DNA of 64,000 bases from Bathymodiolus brooksi (taxonomy: Eukaryota; Mollusca; Bivalvia; Mytilida; Modiolidae): NCBI GenBank assembly GCA_963680875.1, contig OY804582.1:48440646-48504645 (forward strand). Reading direction: 5' to 3'. Below are positions 1 to 10,188 of the stretch, piece by piece. How positions within the stretch are numbered: position 1 is the stretch's first letter; each line of letters starts with the position of its first letter. Position numbers and translations under genes: made by a program. The notes below the pieces were generated by a model. That model had not been told where the DNA came from. It saw only the letters and a program-made list of their open reading frames with translations, and made no database searches.

Positions 1-326
1 TGAATATTAAATAATAGTTTAGATCTTTGAGCTAAATAGCTTAACATAGGTGTTAACAAAACCCCAATACTGCTATCTATGTCTGAGGAAGATGAACCTT
101 AGTTTTAACAATCAATGCCTACTAACTGTATATTACAATACTACTTACATCATATCAATAATAGTCATCAAAAGGTAGAATTCGTAATATTTTATGGCCA
201 CTTCTAGAAGCTTTTGAGATCAAATTGAATCATTTAATAAAATACTTTATATCCATGTCCATTCCTGATTGCCCCATCGTGTGGTTCATATCATGGTTTC
301 CTTGATAGCGTGTTGCTGCTAATAGG

Positions 327-410
327 AAAACTACTGAAACAAGGGTTTCCTGTGTCTAAGTGGAAGTCATCAATGTATATATGTCACAAATGACCATAGC
401 AATGTTCCGT
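327..410 (+). pseudogene. PLE reverse-transcriptase C-terminal relic (copy 1, first)
   Basis: The frame reads roughly L-L-K-Q-G-F-P-V-(S/A)-K-W-K-S-S and then, after an apparent deletion of about 50 bp, S-Q-M-T-I-A-M-F. This is the end of the RT reading frame that is more complete at 5,280-5,545. The same deletion is shared by 20,361-20,437 (copy 2) and 32,580-32,665 (copy 3), so it predates the large duplication. It is followed directly by the 3' tail sequence at 411-790. It is non-functional. Confidence 0.6.
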
Positions 411-790
411 GTGTCTTTCCGAAGTAGTTAAATCCGTCCGTTTAGTTCCGTCTTGTGATGTCCGCTATGATTTCCACGTAAAATCGATGTTCGATTCGGT
501 TCATGTTGTATTAGTGTCATTTGTATTTATTTACGTATACTGATGTCCAACAGGAGTTCATGTCTTGCAGAATCTGCTAACCCATCCGGTCCCCAGCTTT
601 TTAGTGGGGTTCATGTTGCTCGATCATTAGTTTTCTGTATACTGTTTCATAAATCGTTGTTTGTCCTTTTGTGATTTTTCGCTTTACCTTTGTACTGTCT
701 GTCCTTTGATTTACGGCTACTAGTTCCACCTGTGGTATCTTCAAACTGTTCTCCATCCAAGAAAGTAAACAACGTTTCAACATGAACATA
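411..790 (+). repeat. Decayed PLE 3' untranslated tail
   Basis: This non-coding stretch follows the RT relic. It carries the recurring elements of the tail family: 'ttagttccg', 'gatttccacgtaaaatcgat', 'ctgctaaccc', 'ggggttcatgttg' and 'cattagttttctgt'. The same order recurs at about 20,440-20,830 and 32,665-33,030, and in degraded form at 14,270-14,520 and 63,270-63,440. From general knowledge this resembles a tail repeat that is very common in mussel DNA. A short minus-strand open frame across 601-789 is an accident of this tail. Confidence 0.55.
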
Positions 791-1399
791 CTATGCTATA
801 CTACTATCTACGGATTGTGTGATATTACAATGTAATCACTTCTATAATACATGAACATTTTGAAGGATATTTAGTGCGCACGACGGGTTTCTCGAATAAA
901 CATCAAAGGCGAAAGTTTAGAAAACAAAATACTTTACCGGAAATCTCTGAACCTGAAAACTGTCAAGGGCAATATTAATCTGTTTTTGCGTTGCGTTTGA
1001 AATGAAGACATACAAAATGTCTGTTAAATTGGTGAAGATGTTGATGCTTTTTGTTTTGTTATTTTCTAAACATTCAGCTTTACTTAGCAATGCATTTCTT
1101 TGGATTAATGGTCGAACTATACCGTTGGACCAGTAGACATATTAAGTCGATATTTAATGCTTCAGTAACTCGATTCATAACATGACATTTGCTTGCTTAA
1201 ATTTCTAATGTCTACAAGACGATTTGGAAGATGTATGGTACATGTATCACACAAAACTATATGAGTTACAGCAATTACATAATAAAATATGGTACCAGGT
1301 ATATTTCTTTGCGGACCAGGAAAAAATATGTTAGGAGCAGTGAAATGTGGAAGTAAACTGGTCCTGAACCAGTAGAACTTGTAATTTTATTTAACCCTT

Positions 1400-2220
1400 G
1401 ATGAGTTATTATAAAGATGTGCTGCTGTAGGTTGTTTGATCACGAAGTACATCATTACAGTTTATTTCTTTCCTCGTTTGCATCTTGTTTGCCTGATAGA
1501 GTTCCTGTAGTCTGAGCTTCTGTATTTTTATCTCCATGTTTGCACTGATGTTGGTTTGTTTTATTTCAGACTTGGGCTTCGTGCCTGCAGCGTTGTCTAA
1601 TTTTTTTACATTTAAGAAATAAAAACAAAAACAACTGCGGTCGCGTTCGTGTATACAAACAAATTGCAGATCTGTAGGTTGTAGACAATTAAATATTTCG
1701 TCTGATTCCACGTATACACAAACATGAACAACTTATTGATAGTACCATATAAGTACCAATTTCTGTATACTGATAATATTAAGGTTATCCTATATATAGA
1801 ATTAATGCTATACATGTTTTAAGCTATAAAACAAAGAAATAATGGAGTATGAATTTCACTATCAAACCTTAGTTTTCTGTGTAGTGTATTAAAGATCACT
1901 GTTTGTCCTTTTGTCCTTTTATCTTTTAGCGACCGTATTGTCTGTCCTTCTCCTATTTACGGCTTCTGATTACTTCTTTGGTATCTTCAAATTGTTCATA
2001 TACATATTAGAGATCAACTTTAGGGGAAAGGACACCTGTCATGCCTACGTAATCAGTGATAATTGTTGTAGACCTTACAGTTACCGTAACGTAGAAACAC
2101 CGTACAGAATAATATCCTTCATAACTATAATTTGCTTCCAATCAGATTTTTATCATGCCCATCATGTCCTTTATTCGTATGAAGTAGAGTTAAAAAATGG
2201 ACATCTCGAGAACAATTAAA
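1400..2220 (+). repeat. Conserved non-coding block of the unit, first half
   Basis: This block is repeated at about 21,360-21,990, 33,590-34,400 and 48,995-49,820. It also appears in diverged form inside the same unit at about 4,090-4,990, showing that the unit is internally duplicated. It includes 'ttggtttgttttatttcag', an A-rich stretch near 1,620, and the highly conserved sequence around 'gataattgttgtagacc'. No protein is recognised. The predicted short frames on both strands are not conserved among copies. Confidence 0.6.
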
Positions 2221-2235
2221 ATAATATGTCCCCAT

Positions 2236-2440
2236 CCTTTAATTTTACGTTTCCCAATTAATTCCAGGTTTGGTGATTTTGTTGTTCGCATCTATCCCAT
2301 TGGGTTTTAAATAAAAGATATCACATATATAGCTAGGTATGCTTCACGAATTGAGATCCACCTCGACACTGACAGTGAGAACTAGTTAGCAACGAAACTT
2401 TACGACAAAACTTGTCTTCATTCATCACCTATCAACGGGT
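2236..2440 (+). pseudogene. PLE reverse-transcriptase relic, palm/thumb region (copy 1, second)
   Basis: Reading forward gives N-S-R-F-G-D-F-V-V-R-I-Y-P-I-G-F, a stop, I-K-D-I, then R-I-E-I-H-L-D-T-D-S-E-N, a stop and L-A-T-K-L-Y-D-K. This matches the part of PLE RT just after the catalytic Y-I-D-D box, as seen in the better copy at 57,450-57,620 (N-N-S-R-F-A-E-F, then I-Y-P-P-E-L, then K-I-Y-D-K-R-D-D-F). Two in-frame stops show decay. Copies lie at 34,415-34,610 and 49,845-50,040, with a more deleted one near 21,975-22,040. It runs into a 3' tail at 2,470-2,670. Confidence 0.65.
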
Positions 2441-2469
2441 TTGTAACAAGAGTAGCACGAAAGGTGGTT

Positions 2470-2670
2470 ACATGTGGGGTATGAACTACTTACCCTTCCG
2501 GGTAGTATGTGTTCACTCCAGTTTGATGGAGGGGCTTTTGGTGCTCTTTCTTTGGTTCTCTGTCTCATCTTTTGGACATTGTATTGTCTTTCATATTACT
2601 TCCTTTGTATCGGCAAACTTTTCCTACATTCATATTCCTTCTTCTAGATGTTGAATTAACCAACCTTTGT
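2470..2670 (+). repeat. PLE-type 3' tail after RT relic
   Basis: The stretch begins with 'acttacccttccggg', then 'gttcactcc' and 'gatggaggggct', the recurring start of the tail family. It is joined directly to the K-L-Y-D-K region of RT, so the last part of RT is deleted here. Equivalents are 22,083-22,270, 34,665-34,820 and 50,083-50,270. The open frames across it on the + strand are similar in copies 1, 2 and 4 only because the DNA is similar. No protein family is recognised. Confidence 0.5.
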
Positions 2671-2928
2671 AGTCTCCGGAACTTTGATTTATACATGTTC
2701 TATATTGAATTGAGTCTCGAAAAAGTATCTAAGATGACAAAACACAAAAATCGAACTTTGGTACAATGTTATTGTGGAAAGTGTATTTGTCGATTGGTTT
2801 TTGAATCCCTGCAAATATGTATAAATAGTACATACCTTTGTTAAATGACCAGTCTTTCCTTTACTGACGAAATCTGTGTAGATAAAATTGACGAGTGAAA
2901 TCGGTTTCTATATCAAATATGTGTCAGT

Positions 2929-2940
2929 CATTATCGTGGT
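2929..2940. other. Empty site for the LINE present in copies 2 and 4
   Basis: Copy 1 reads 'cattatcgtggtc' without interruption. In copies 2 and 4 about 1.9 kb of LINE with a TTA-repeat tail separates the two halves (22,553-24,440 and 50,553-52,434). The site therefore represents the pre-insertion state, or less likely a precise loss. Confidence 0.7.
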
Positions 2941-2991
2941 CATCCAATAATATGTGTACCACAGTTTCCTGATATTGTTTGACCTAGAGAG

Positions 2992-3022
2992 AATTTATGA
3001 TTTTCATAAATTCGCACTCGAT
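2992..3022. repeat. Small conserved hairpin
   Basis: The sequence 'gaatttatga ttt tcataaattc' forms a perfect 10-bp stem with a 3-nt loop. In copy 4 (52,486-52,520) the stem extends to about 15 bp, with one unpaired position, through flanking 'cgag' and 'ctcg'. It is also present at about 24,494-24,526. Its role is unknown. Confidence 0.6.
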
Positions 3023-3305
3023 TGACAATAACAGGATGTATGTTTTAATCTTTAATTAATTGAATTGTCATTTTAATGGATTTAAGATAATAATAACATT
3101 ATATTGTTTAATTACTCTATTATATTTTCCGATATAAATTAACAAGAAAAAAATGTAAGCTTGTATACTTGGTTATTTCTAATACTTGATATTTAATGAA
3201 AGGCACACTTGCTTGACCATATATAGATCAATAAACCCATTTTAAAGTTGTAGTTGGAATGTGTTCTTGCGACAATAGTATTATTGTACAAGTTGGATAC
3301 ATTAC

Positions 3306-3437
3306 TATTGAAACAAAAGAAGCTGCCCGCATTGGACATTGCAAATTTCTTTTTGTGCACCTCCGCCTTCACCTGAGTAGTCAAGATGAATAAGAACCGC
3401 GCTATGTCCAATATAGACCGCTTCTTTTGTCTCAATA
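3306..3437. repeat. 132-bp foldback element (copy 1)
   Basis: The left arm starts 'tattgaaacaaaagaagc' and the right arm ends 'gcttcttttgtctcaata'. The 37-bp arms are complementary with few mismatches and flank about 58 bp. The same foldback stands at 24,811-24,942 and 52,806-52,938 in the same context. It looks like a short MITE or foldback fixed before the unit was duplicated. No target duplication is obvious. Confidence 0.6.
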
Positions 3438-3719
3438 GTACTGTGTACTTTACTTACAGCTATTCGCAGCCTGTCAAATATATTAATAAGGTATCTGATT
3501 ATTGTACCACCATAGTCTGATATGGTATATCACATTCGAAATAAACATCTGTGCTATTCCATTATTTAGATGAAGCATATTGTCTTACGACCACATCTAA
3601 GAGCTTTGGATCACAAGTTACATGATTTATTCAATAAAATAATGTTTTGTAAGAAAAGAAATATTCCTGTCCATTCTTGATTGCCCCTTCGATTGGTTCC
3701 TATCATGATTTCCTAACAG

Positions 3720-3863
3720 GAAAACTATTGAGCCCATGGTTCCCTGTTGCTAAGTGGAAATCATCACTCCAAAAGCTTTACGATCGCTAGCACATCTTGG
3801 TTAACTGCTACCGGTCATGTGTGTCGCAAATGACCACATATATTTTCCGTTTGTCGTTCCGAA
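3720..3863 (+). pseudogene. PLE reverse-transcriptase C-terminal relic (copy 1, third)
   Basis: One frame gives L-L-S-P-W-F-P-V-A-K-W-K-S-S-L-Q-K-L-Y-D-R, a stop, then H-I-L-V-N-C-Y, and ends S-Q-M-T-T-Y-I-F-R. This is the same RT end as at 5,380-5,545, in an independently decayed copy. Copy 4 has it at about 53,240-53,375, while copy 2 has lost most of it near 25,120. Tail-like sequence follows to about 4,150. Confidence 0.6.
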
Positions 3864-4089
3864 GGACTTGAGTTCTCCAGGTTTGTGTTCTTGTCTTAGT
3901 GGGTCTCGTGGTGTTCATGTTGTGCATGCTATCATCTTATATGACGTCATTAGTTGTAATGTCAGGTACAATGTCCGCGCAAAAACGACGTTTGAATCGT
4001 CTCGACTCTCAATTCTTCTGTTTGTGGGTTAATGTTTGTTTATTTATGTTATTTGTATTGTGTTTATACGCATACTGGTATCTAACACG

Positions 4090-4990
4090 ATCTCATGTTG
4101 TCCGAGTTTCTGATCTTTTATCTCCATGTTTGTGCTGATGTTGGTTTGTGTCACTTCAGATTTGGAATTCGTCCCTTCAGTGTGGTCTAAGCACTTTCAT
4201 TTATAAACCAAAACAACTACCGGTCGCGTTGGTGTATGCAAATAAATTGTAGGTCTATATGTTATAGACTTTTAAATATTTATTCTGATTCCCCGTCTAC
4301 CTTATTAATAGTACTATTTAAGTACTAATTTATGCATAGTGATAACATAAATGTTATCTTATTCTGTGAAATCATTATTAATCTTGGGGATTTATTTTCG
4401 TGGATTTCGTTGATCTTGTGGTTCACGCAAAATTTAAAAATTAAAATCCAACGAAATGCAATTTTCCCATTAACTGTTGCCTATAGTGCTTGAAACCACG
4501 AATTCAAGAACCCAAGGATCACTGCATTTTGTAGAAATCACGAATAATGGTGCACACGAATAAAAGTACTTTCACATTATGTAGAATTGAACACTGTTGG
4601 TGTGTATGCTATGAAAGTTTTAAGCTACGAAACAAATAAATAATGACGTATGTATTTCGAACCCGTTATAAATCCGTACTTTTCTGTGTAGTGTTTTGCA
4701 TATCACTGTTTTCCCTTTTGTCTGTTTAGACTTTAGTCGCTTCATTATTGTCCTTCCGTCATTTACGGCTTCTGATCACATCGTATGTATCTTCAAACCT
4801 GTCTTACGTGCATATTACAGATCACCTTTAGTCGGATAGGTAACCTATACCTATCATTCCTACGTAATCAGTGATAATTGTTGTATACCTAACTGTTACG
4901 TAGAAACACCGAACTATATATTATCCTCCATCAATATCATTTCTTTCCAATGAACTTTTTCTCCTGTCCATCATTTCCTTTGTGCATTCT
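4090..4990 (+). repeat. Second-half copy of the unit's conserved block
   Basis: This segment is a diverged duplicate of about 1,500-2,150 in the same unit. Both contain 'ctccatgtttg', 'gatgttggtttg', 'aaatattt' followed by 'ctgattcc', and 'gataattgttgta'. It adds about 200 bp (about 4,370-4,570, from 'atcattattaatcttggg') that the first half lacks. Counterparts are about 25,360-26,220 and 53,620-54,480. No gene is recognised in it. Confidence 0.55.
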
Positions 4991-5039
4991 ATGCAGACTT
5001 CATACACAGGAGCTTTTAAAGGAAAATGAAAAGAATACA

Positions 5040-5560
5040 ACCCAGACCTTTAATTTAAGGTTTCGCTATATATATGATTCCTATCAATAAATATGTTTTA
5101 TGATGTTGTCGATGGCATCTATTTCATTGAGTTTGAGTTAAAGGATACCAAAGATACAGCGAAATCGGCATCATACCTTGACACTGACAGTGAGGGCCCG
5201 TTAAGAGTGAAATTTTATGACACTATAATTAATTTCAATGTTTCCATTGTAAGCTTACTATTTATATATTTGTGTATGTGTCAACATTCCAGTAGCACAT
5301 GCATATGGAGTTTATATCTTTCAGCTGATCGTATATTCTTGAACTTGTGGCTCCTGTTATGATATACTTGATAGATGGTGACTACTGGTAATGAGGCAAC
5401 TATTGAATCAATTATTTTTAGTGGTTAAGTTGAAGTAATCTCTTCGAATGTTCTATGCTCAACACCATGGCTTGGTTAACCATTACGGAATATCTGTGTT
5501 ACAAATGACCAGGAATATGTTATGTTTGCTGTAATGACAATCCAGTCATTTTGCATTCAT
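5040..5560 (+). pseudogene. PLE reverse-transcriptase C-terminal third, relic (copy 1)
   Basis: This is the best-preserved RT relic inside the unit. It reads F-E-L-K-D-T-K-D-T-A-K-S-A-S-Y-L-D near 5,130. After a frameshift near 5,270 it reads N-I-P-V-A-H-A-Y-G-V-Y-I-F-Q-L, then L-L-N-Q-L-F-L-V-V-K-L-K, and H-H-G-L-V-N-H-Y-G-I-S-V-L-Q-M-T near 5,465-5,515, with three in-frame stops. The motifs match the copy at 57,500-57,900 (A-Y-G-V-Y-I-S-Q-L-I-R-Y). Counterparts are 26,276-26,780 and the internally deleted 54,565-54,880. The catalytic palm is missing. A 3' tail follows to about 5,760. Confidence 0.75.
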
Positions 5561-5772
5561 GATTATATTATTTGTAGCAATAGTAACACGACTGGTATCA
5601 CATATGGAGCTGAAACTGCTTACCATTGCGGGGCACTAGAGTTCAACCTTTGTGTTACGTAGGGTTCGTTTTTTGTGTAATGTCATTGTTTGTTCTATTT
5701 CGTTTGATCATTGCATTATCCTTTCCTTCTTCGTCTTACTGCTTCTGGATACCCCTTTGCCAACTTAAATAA

Positions 5773-6130
5773 TTTCCTACGTTCTTGTAATAGATGTTAA
5801 ACAATTATCCACCCTTTTTAATGATTTCGCTGACATCATATTATTGTTCCGACAAGTGATTATTCATTTGTTCTTGTGTACGTGTTTTAAATATTGTTGA
5901 ACGTACGTGAATACAAACCATGCTGTACTTTTTGAAAACGTCAATCCTTTCCTACGTTTATACCCCTTCTTGTAATAGATGTAATTGTTTTTTTTTTAAT
6001 TATCCACCATTTTCAATGCATTTCTCTCACCTCATATTATTGTTCGGACAGTTGATTATTCTTCTGTTCTTGTGTACGTGTTTTAAATATTGTTGAACGT
6101 ACGCGAATAGAACCCATGCTGGACTTTTTG
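5773..6130. repeat. Tandem duplication, period about 175 bp
   Basis: Two adjacent copies begin 'tttcctacg' at 5,773 and 5,948 and share 'cttgtgtacgtgttttaaat' and 'tgttgaacgtacg'. Copies 2 (about 27,025-27,210) and 4 (about 55,125-55,310) have a single copy, so the duplication is private to copy 1 or was lost elsewhere. Confidence 0.7.
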
Positions 6131-7636
6131 AAAACTTCTGTCTAACAGCCTGGCTACGGTGATTATACTACTGATCTATACAAATAATATGCATGTGACT
6201 CTTGACAATGTATCTTCAGAACTGACGAGTACATGCGCTTTTAAGTATATTCTCGCAAAACAAACAAAGAACGAGCCGACAAAATTACAAATAAGACAGG
6301 CCATAGATGATAATTTAGAGAACTTGAAATAATGAAATATAAGCGTTAATCGATAGGACGTATGCCAATGCAAATTTTGCGATTTATTTTTGTTATTTGT
6401 TATCTAATTTGGCTTTGTAAATATCAAACATGTAACAATATAAAATAAAAAAGCCTTTGCATATGGAAATTTCTGAAGTAGCTCTCATGGATCTCGTTAT
6501 TATTTTATTTAAATCTACAATCAGTATGTTTTCTCCAATACGTAATATAGGGAACCATGATTTATCTCTGTTCTTAATTTAATTAATTCTCGAAGTAGAG
6601 TCTGAGATAACAAATCACAAATCAGATAAATCTAACCTGACATGTAAGATAATCAGAACGCACGTCATTAAATAAACGTTAGAGAAAACAGAAGAGAAAA
6701 TATATAATGGACAATCCAGAAACAATTGCAAAATCTTACAATTTTGGAGAACTGAGCTATCGTATTCATAAAACAAGAACAGAGAAGAAAAGGTACGTCT
6801 TTTATTTATTGGTGCATGTCCAAATACAAGTGAAATAATGGAAATACGGTGCATTAAACGTACCCGAAGCTTGCAGCTCTACGATTTTCAAACTTTCGAA
6901 CTTTCCTGCCTTGGGGATAATAAGAGCATATAGGGTCGACACATGTAAGTTGCTATTTTTAAAAGATTTATGGCATTAATATGGACAGGAACAAGTTAAA
7001 TAAAGGAATAGAAGTGATGAAATAACAAAATAGTCTTATTGAATATGAATATGTATGTAGAAAGTTAAACAAGTAGGTGGTAACTGCGCGTCATGAGCAG
7101 ATTTTAAAGCGCCAAACCACCCGCTTTCATTACGACTCAACGTTCCGGCTGTCACTATGACAGTATTTATAACAATACTGGAACACAATAGGTAAAATAG
7201 TTGTCAAAGCAGTACCAAACTCAGTGAAGTAAATGTCAAAAACACTTTTACGTCACACATTGATAGAAAAATATTTTTGACATTTTTGTTGACTTCCTTA
7301 TCTCTATACATTTTCACTATGCTAAAATGCATCGCTTATTATCGTCTCTGCAGAGAAGGAATATAGTTCGACAATATCTTGGTATCGGAGTATAAACTTT
7401 TTAAGAGATCGAATAAGGCGAATCTTATCATAGTCCTGATCCAGTAGCCTGTTTCTCAGATGAAGATGATGTTTCAGGAAATCAGAATAATTGCTACTGG
7501 CCCTTGAATAGCGAATAAATTGCGAGATGTAAACATTATATGTAGGAGTTGGAAAATTTATGTTTTTAAAATTGAAATCGTCCCGTTTATCATAAATGCT
7601 AATACTGAGTTGACCACTGTCGTCAATTTCGAGGTA

Positions 7637-8213
7637 TCAGTCCAAAAATGATGCGGACGAAGCTGTATCTGTGGTCTCTTTAACTTCCAGCTCTGGAGGA
7701 TATATCAATGGAAGAAATTCTGAAAATCTAGAATTATTGATAGATGACACGTCATCAATATACCTGTATGTGAAATTAAAGGCTTTAGCCTCATGAATCT
7801 TCTTTTCTCTGACAAGATTTTGAAGAAACAAACTCCGACTCATATGAGTATAAAAATAAATCGTTAGCTAGAAGAGGGGCACAATTCGTACCCATTGGTA
7901 TGCCGACGACCTGCTGAAACAGTATGCCTCCAAAGGAGACAAATATGTTTTCGATGAGGAACCCCAGCATACTATTCACTTGTTCCTCGGAGTAGCATGT
8001 TTTACCTTTTTGAATTTTGTTTGAAAAATATGTGGAATTGTAGCCTAACACAACAAATTTTGAGCCATAGTTTCTATGACTGAATGCTTTGTGAATTATT
8101 TCTTTTAAGCGGGTTTTTAATTTGTCATGCGGTAGGGTGGTATATAGAGTTGAAAAATCAAAAGGTTTGATGGAGGATACCTGAGAGAAAGATCTTGATT
8201 TAAGGTTATCCAA
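7637..8213 (-). pseudogene. PLE reverse transcriptase catalytic core
   Basis: The first frame (7,791-8,213) contains F-D-F-S-T-L-Y-T-T-L-P-H (block A aspartate) and G-I-P-M-G-T-N-C-A-P-L-L-A (block B). After a frameshift, 7,637-7,843 carries F-T-Y-R-Y-I-D-D-V-S-S-I with the catalytic Asp pair (block C). It ends at a premature stop after S-A-S-F-L-D, where the other PLE copy continues. The enzyme would copy RNA at a nicked target. It is inactive here because of the frameshift and stops. Confidence 0.8.
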
Positions 8214-8219
8214 AAGGTC

Positions 8220-8780
8220 TTAAGAGTTTTTCAAAATCCACATGCGATTTATGCCACTACGCAAGTGAACAGTTTCACAATATTTCTGTTGTCCCTCTTT
8301 TACTGCAGACATATTTTTTGTCAGGTGAATAGACAATTCTTTCGTCGAACAAGTTGATGATCCCGCTATGCACCTTTCTTTGTATGGTGTCTTATGGAGT
8401 TTTGGTATCCAATATAAATAGAGTAAATCCTCAGATTCTTTACCAGAGGGAATGTTTAAAGAGCTCATGAATGATCTGTGGTTAGCTAGGATTTCATCTT
8501 TGTCGAACGAAGTTGGTTTGTATGTGGTATTACTAGAGGTGTTGCTTTTTATGCCTAATGCATTGATTAGGCATTCAAAGTAATATGATTTACATACACA
8601 CACGATATTGTTGAAAGCCTTGTCCACAGGAACGATATCATATTTGTCATGAAGAGAGGAAAGGCACTTAACAGCTTCTTGGTCTTTAAATACAGACTTA
8701 AATCGACTATTAACACAATTTTTGAGTTTGTGAAACCGACCTTGTACTAGAGACCTAATTGTTCTAACCCAGTCTGACAA
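8220..8780 (-). pseudogene. PLE pre-RT and fingers region
   Basis: The 186-codon stretch reads H-D-K-Y-D-I-V-P-V-D-K-A-F-N-N-I-V, then L-Y-W-I-P-K-L-H-K-T-P-Y-K-E-R-C-I-A-G-S-S and G-I-N-R-M-W-I-L-K-N. The P-K-L-H-K-x-P and R-x-I-A-G-S-S blocks are characteristic of the N-terminal RT part in Penelope-like elements. A single stop separates it in the same frame from the catalytic region at 7,791-8,213. Confidence 0.75.
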
Positions 8781-8819
8781 GGACTCTAACTCAGGATCTT
8801 GGTCTACTTCTCTCTTTAT

Positions 8820-9319
8820 TCACCTTCTGGCATAATCTTCAACATCATCCATAATTATCTTGAAATTATGTTTCCAATTGATGTGTTGTGGTTCTCTGAA
8901 TTTAGGACCATGATAAATCACCTTTCGGAGACTCTCATGTTGAATGATATTCAGATCACCAGTGATTACATGTCCAGGTGGGTTGTATTGAAAAGGAGAG
9001 TGGGAGCAGTCACAAGTCAGAGGGTTCTTAAGGTACTCTTCTATGTTAATATCTTGCAATGCTTCTTTGTAGTTGCAATTTTACGGCCAATGCTGTTAGT
9101 GTAGCTATAGGAGACAATGGGAACATATTGATTTTTGAAATATGGTGGAATTTCTTTTACGACCTCTTTTCTATTAAGAATGTTGCTGATGTTAATAGCA
9201 TCGATTCCTTTGTTAGCAAACGGAATAAGGAGGAATTTGCTGTTGCTTTCATGAAGAAGTTCAGATCGAACTGGTCTGAAAAGAGGAAAGGACGCCACGT
9301 CACATATAATACTAGACAA
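8820..9319 (-). pseudogene. PLE linker between GIY-YIG and RT, part 2
   Basis: Two overlapping minus-strand frames (9,041-9,319 and 8,820-9,059) carry F-A-N-K-G-I-D-A-I-N-I, then I-P-P-Y-F-K-N-Q-Y-V-P-I-V-S-Y, then P-L-T-C-D-C-S-H-S-P-F-Q-Y-N-P-P-G-H-V-I-T and N-W-K-H-N-F-K-I-I-M-D. These are conserved sequence blocks of the PLE protein ahead of RT. The C-D-C-S region with the later G-H-V may bind metal, which is only an inference. A frameshift separates the two frames. Confidence 0.6.
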
Positions 9320-9690
9320 TCTGTACTTAGGAGAAAAATGATATACGCCTCCTTTGTCAATTTGTCAAGTCCAAAATCCCTAAGATCTTTCATGTAGTTT
9401 ACAGGTTGTGAAAATAAGATTGTACGAATGTGTTGAATTCCAAGAGCTTTCTGTATATTAGAAAGTAAACCATTAAAAGTATCTTGTAACGTTCTTGGTT
9501 TAGAGGACTTTTTAACATTTATATGTTGAATTCTTTTATGACCATGGCTACGCTTAGTTCTTGGAATAGTATTAAAAAAGCTCATCACGTTGATTTCGCT
9601 GCATCCAGGACTTGACAAATTTCCCACTCCTTTGATGTTATCATTGCAACCGTAATGCATTGCAGTACCTAACTCTTTAATCCAAAACAA
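9157..9690 (-). pseudogene. PLE linker between GIY-YIG and RT, part 1
   Basis: This 177-codon open stretch begins with W-I-K-E-L-G-T-A-M-H-Y-G-C-N-D-N and G-V-G-N-L-S-S-P-G-C, the conserved end of this family's nuclease module. It continues with a basic K-R-S-H-G-H-K-R region and I-Q-K-A-L-G-I-Q-H-I-R-T. It follows the GIY-YIG stretch immediately after a stop at the 9,690/9,691 boundary and runs on by frameshift into 8,820-9,319. It has no enzyme motif of its own. Confidence 0.65.
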
Positions 9691-10060
9691 CTATCTATCG
9701 GTACGATAAGGTGTAATAAGGATAGGACTGTGTGTATGATGGTAAATCTTCTCGATGATTCGAACTTTCATCGTCAAGCAGCGGTCATGACCCGGTTGAT
9801 TGAAATGATTATACAAAATCCTGTATTTGGGATCTCTTGCATCATATCGATGTTGGTTCATTCTACTTGGCAATATTTGACGAGTTTCACCAACATACAA
9901 AAGTCCACAGAGTGTACATTATATGCCGTAAATGACATTTTTAGTAGAACAGTCCAGAGGGTCAAACGATTTGGTGTAGTAAGTTTTTCCAGTTAAATTA
10001 CTTGCTAATTCAGGAGAAGTTATTGGCATGCAGCATGTTTTACAAGTATTATTTTTGTCA
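9691..10060 (-). pseudogene. PLE N-terminal Cys motif and GIY-YIG endonuclease
   Basis: The conceptual minus-strand protein contains C-K-T-C-C-M-P near 10,035, then L-T-G-K-T-Y-Y and C-S-T-K-N-V-I-Y-G-I, one stop, then C-T-L-C-G-L-L-Y-V-G-E-T. The R-x3-H-R region (S-R-M-N-Q-H-R) follows, and L-Y-N-H-F-N-Q-P-G-H further on. The I-Y and Y-V-G pair with the following Arg fits the GIY-YIG fold, which nicks DNA for target-primed insertion. The Cys pairs before it fit a zinc-binding motif. It lies upstream of RT, the key architectural point. Confidence 0.75.
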
Positions 10061-10188
10061 GATTTTTATTTTGCAAGTAGTAATGCATGGAGAAGAGTCA
10101 CAAGTACCTGGAGATTTAAGGCATTCTGCTATATGATTTTGAAGCTGCTTGTTCCATATCTATTAAATTCCTAACCTCCTAACCACAT

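Larger units (their letters stand above)
1..7098 (+). repeat. Large duplicated unit, copy 1, left part
   Basis: This segment matches in order and orientation about 19,560-27,930 (copy 2), 32,130-34,990 (copy 3) and 48,390-55,510 plus 60,200-60,620 (copy 4). Landmarks seen by eye include the block around 'tctgaggaagatgaacct' at about 78, 'cagtagacatattaag' at about 1,130, 'gataattgttgtagacc' at about 2,060 and 'aatttatgattttcataa' at about 2,994. The copies differ by many substitutions and by indels of up to about 1 kb, so the duplications are old. The segment contains only decayed retroelement pieces, annotated separately. The left boundary lies outside the window. Confidence 0.8.
7099..10134 (-). 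mobile_element. Penelope-like element with N-terminal GIY-YIG (Naiad-type), degraded
   Basis: Reading the minus strand from right to left gives a Cys-rich stretch and GIY-YIG nuclease, a long linker, then a PLE-type RT with T-L-Y-T-T, G-I-P-M-G-T-N-C-A-P and Y-I-D-D boxes. Classical Penelope elements carry GIY-YIG at the C-terminus. The permuted order seen here is described for the Chlamys/Naiad group, known from invertebrates and protists. The body is interrupted by in-frame stops and frameshifts, so it is inactive. The left end is 3'-truncated compared with 57,350-58,277. Copies 2 and 3 have about 240 bp of unrelated unit sequence where this element sits. Confidence 0.75.

Noticed and set aside
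1612..1815. Minus-strand open frame across conserved block
   Set aside because: Its Ile/Tyr/Phe-rich composition and broken equivalents in the other copies indicate a chance frame in non-coding repeat DNA.
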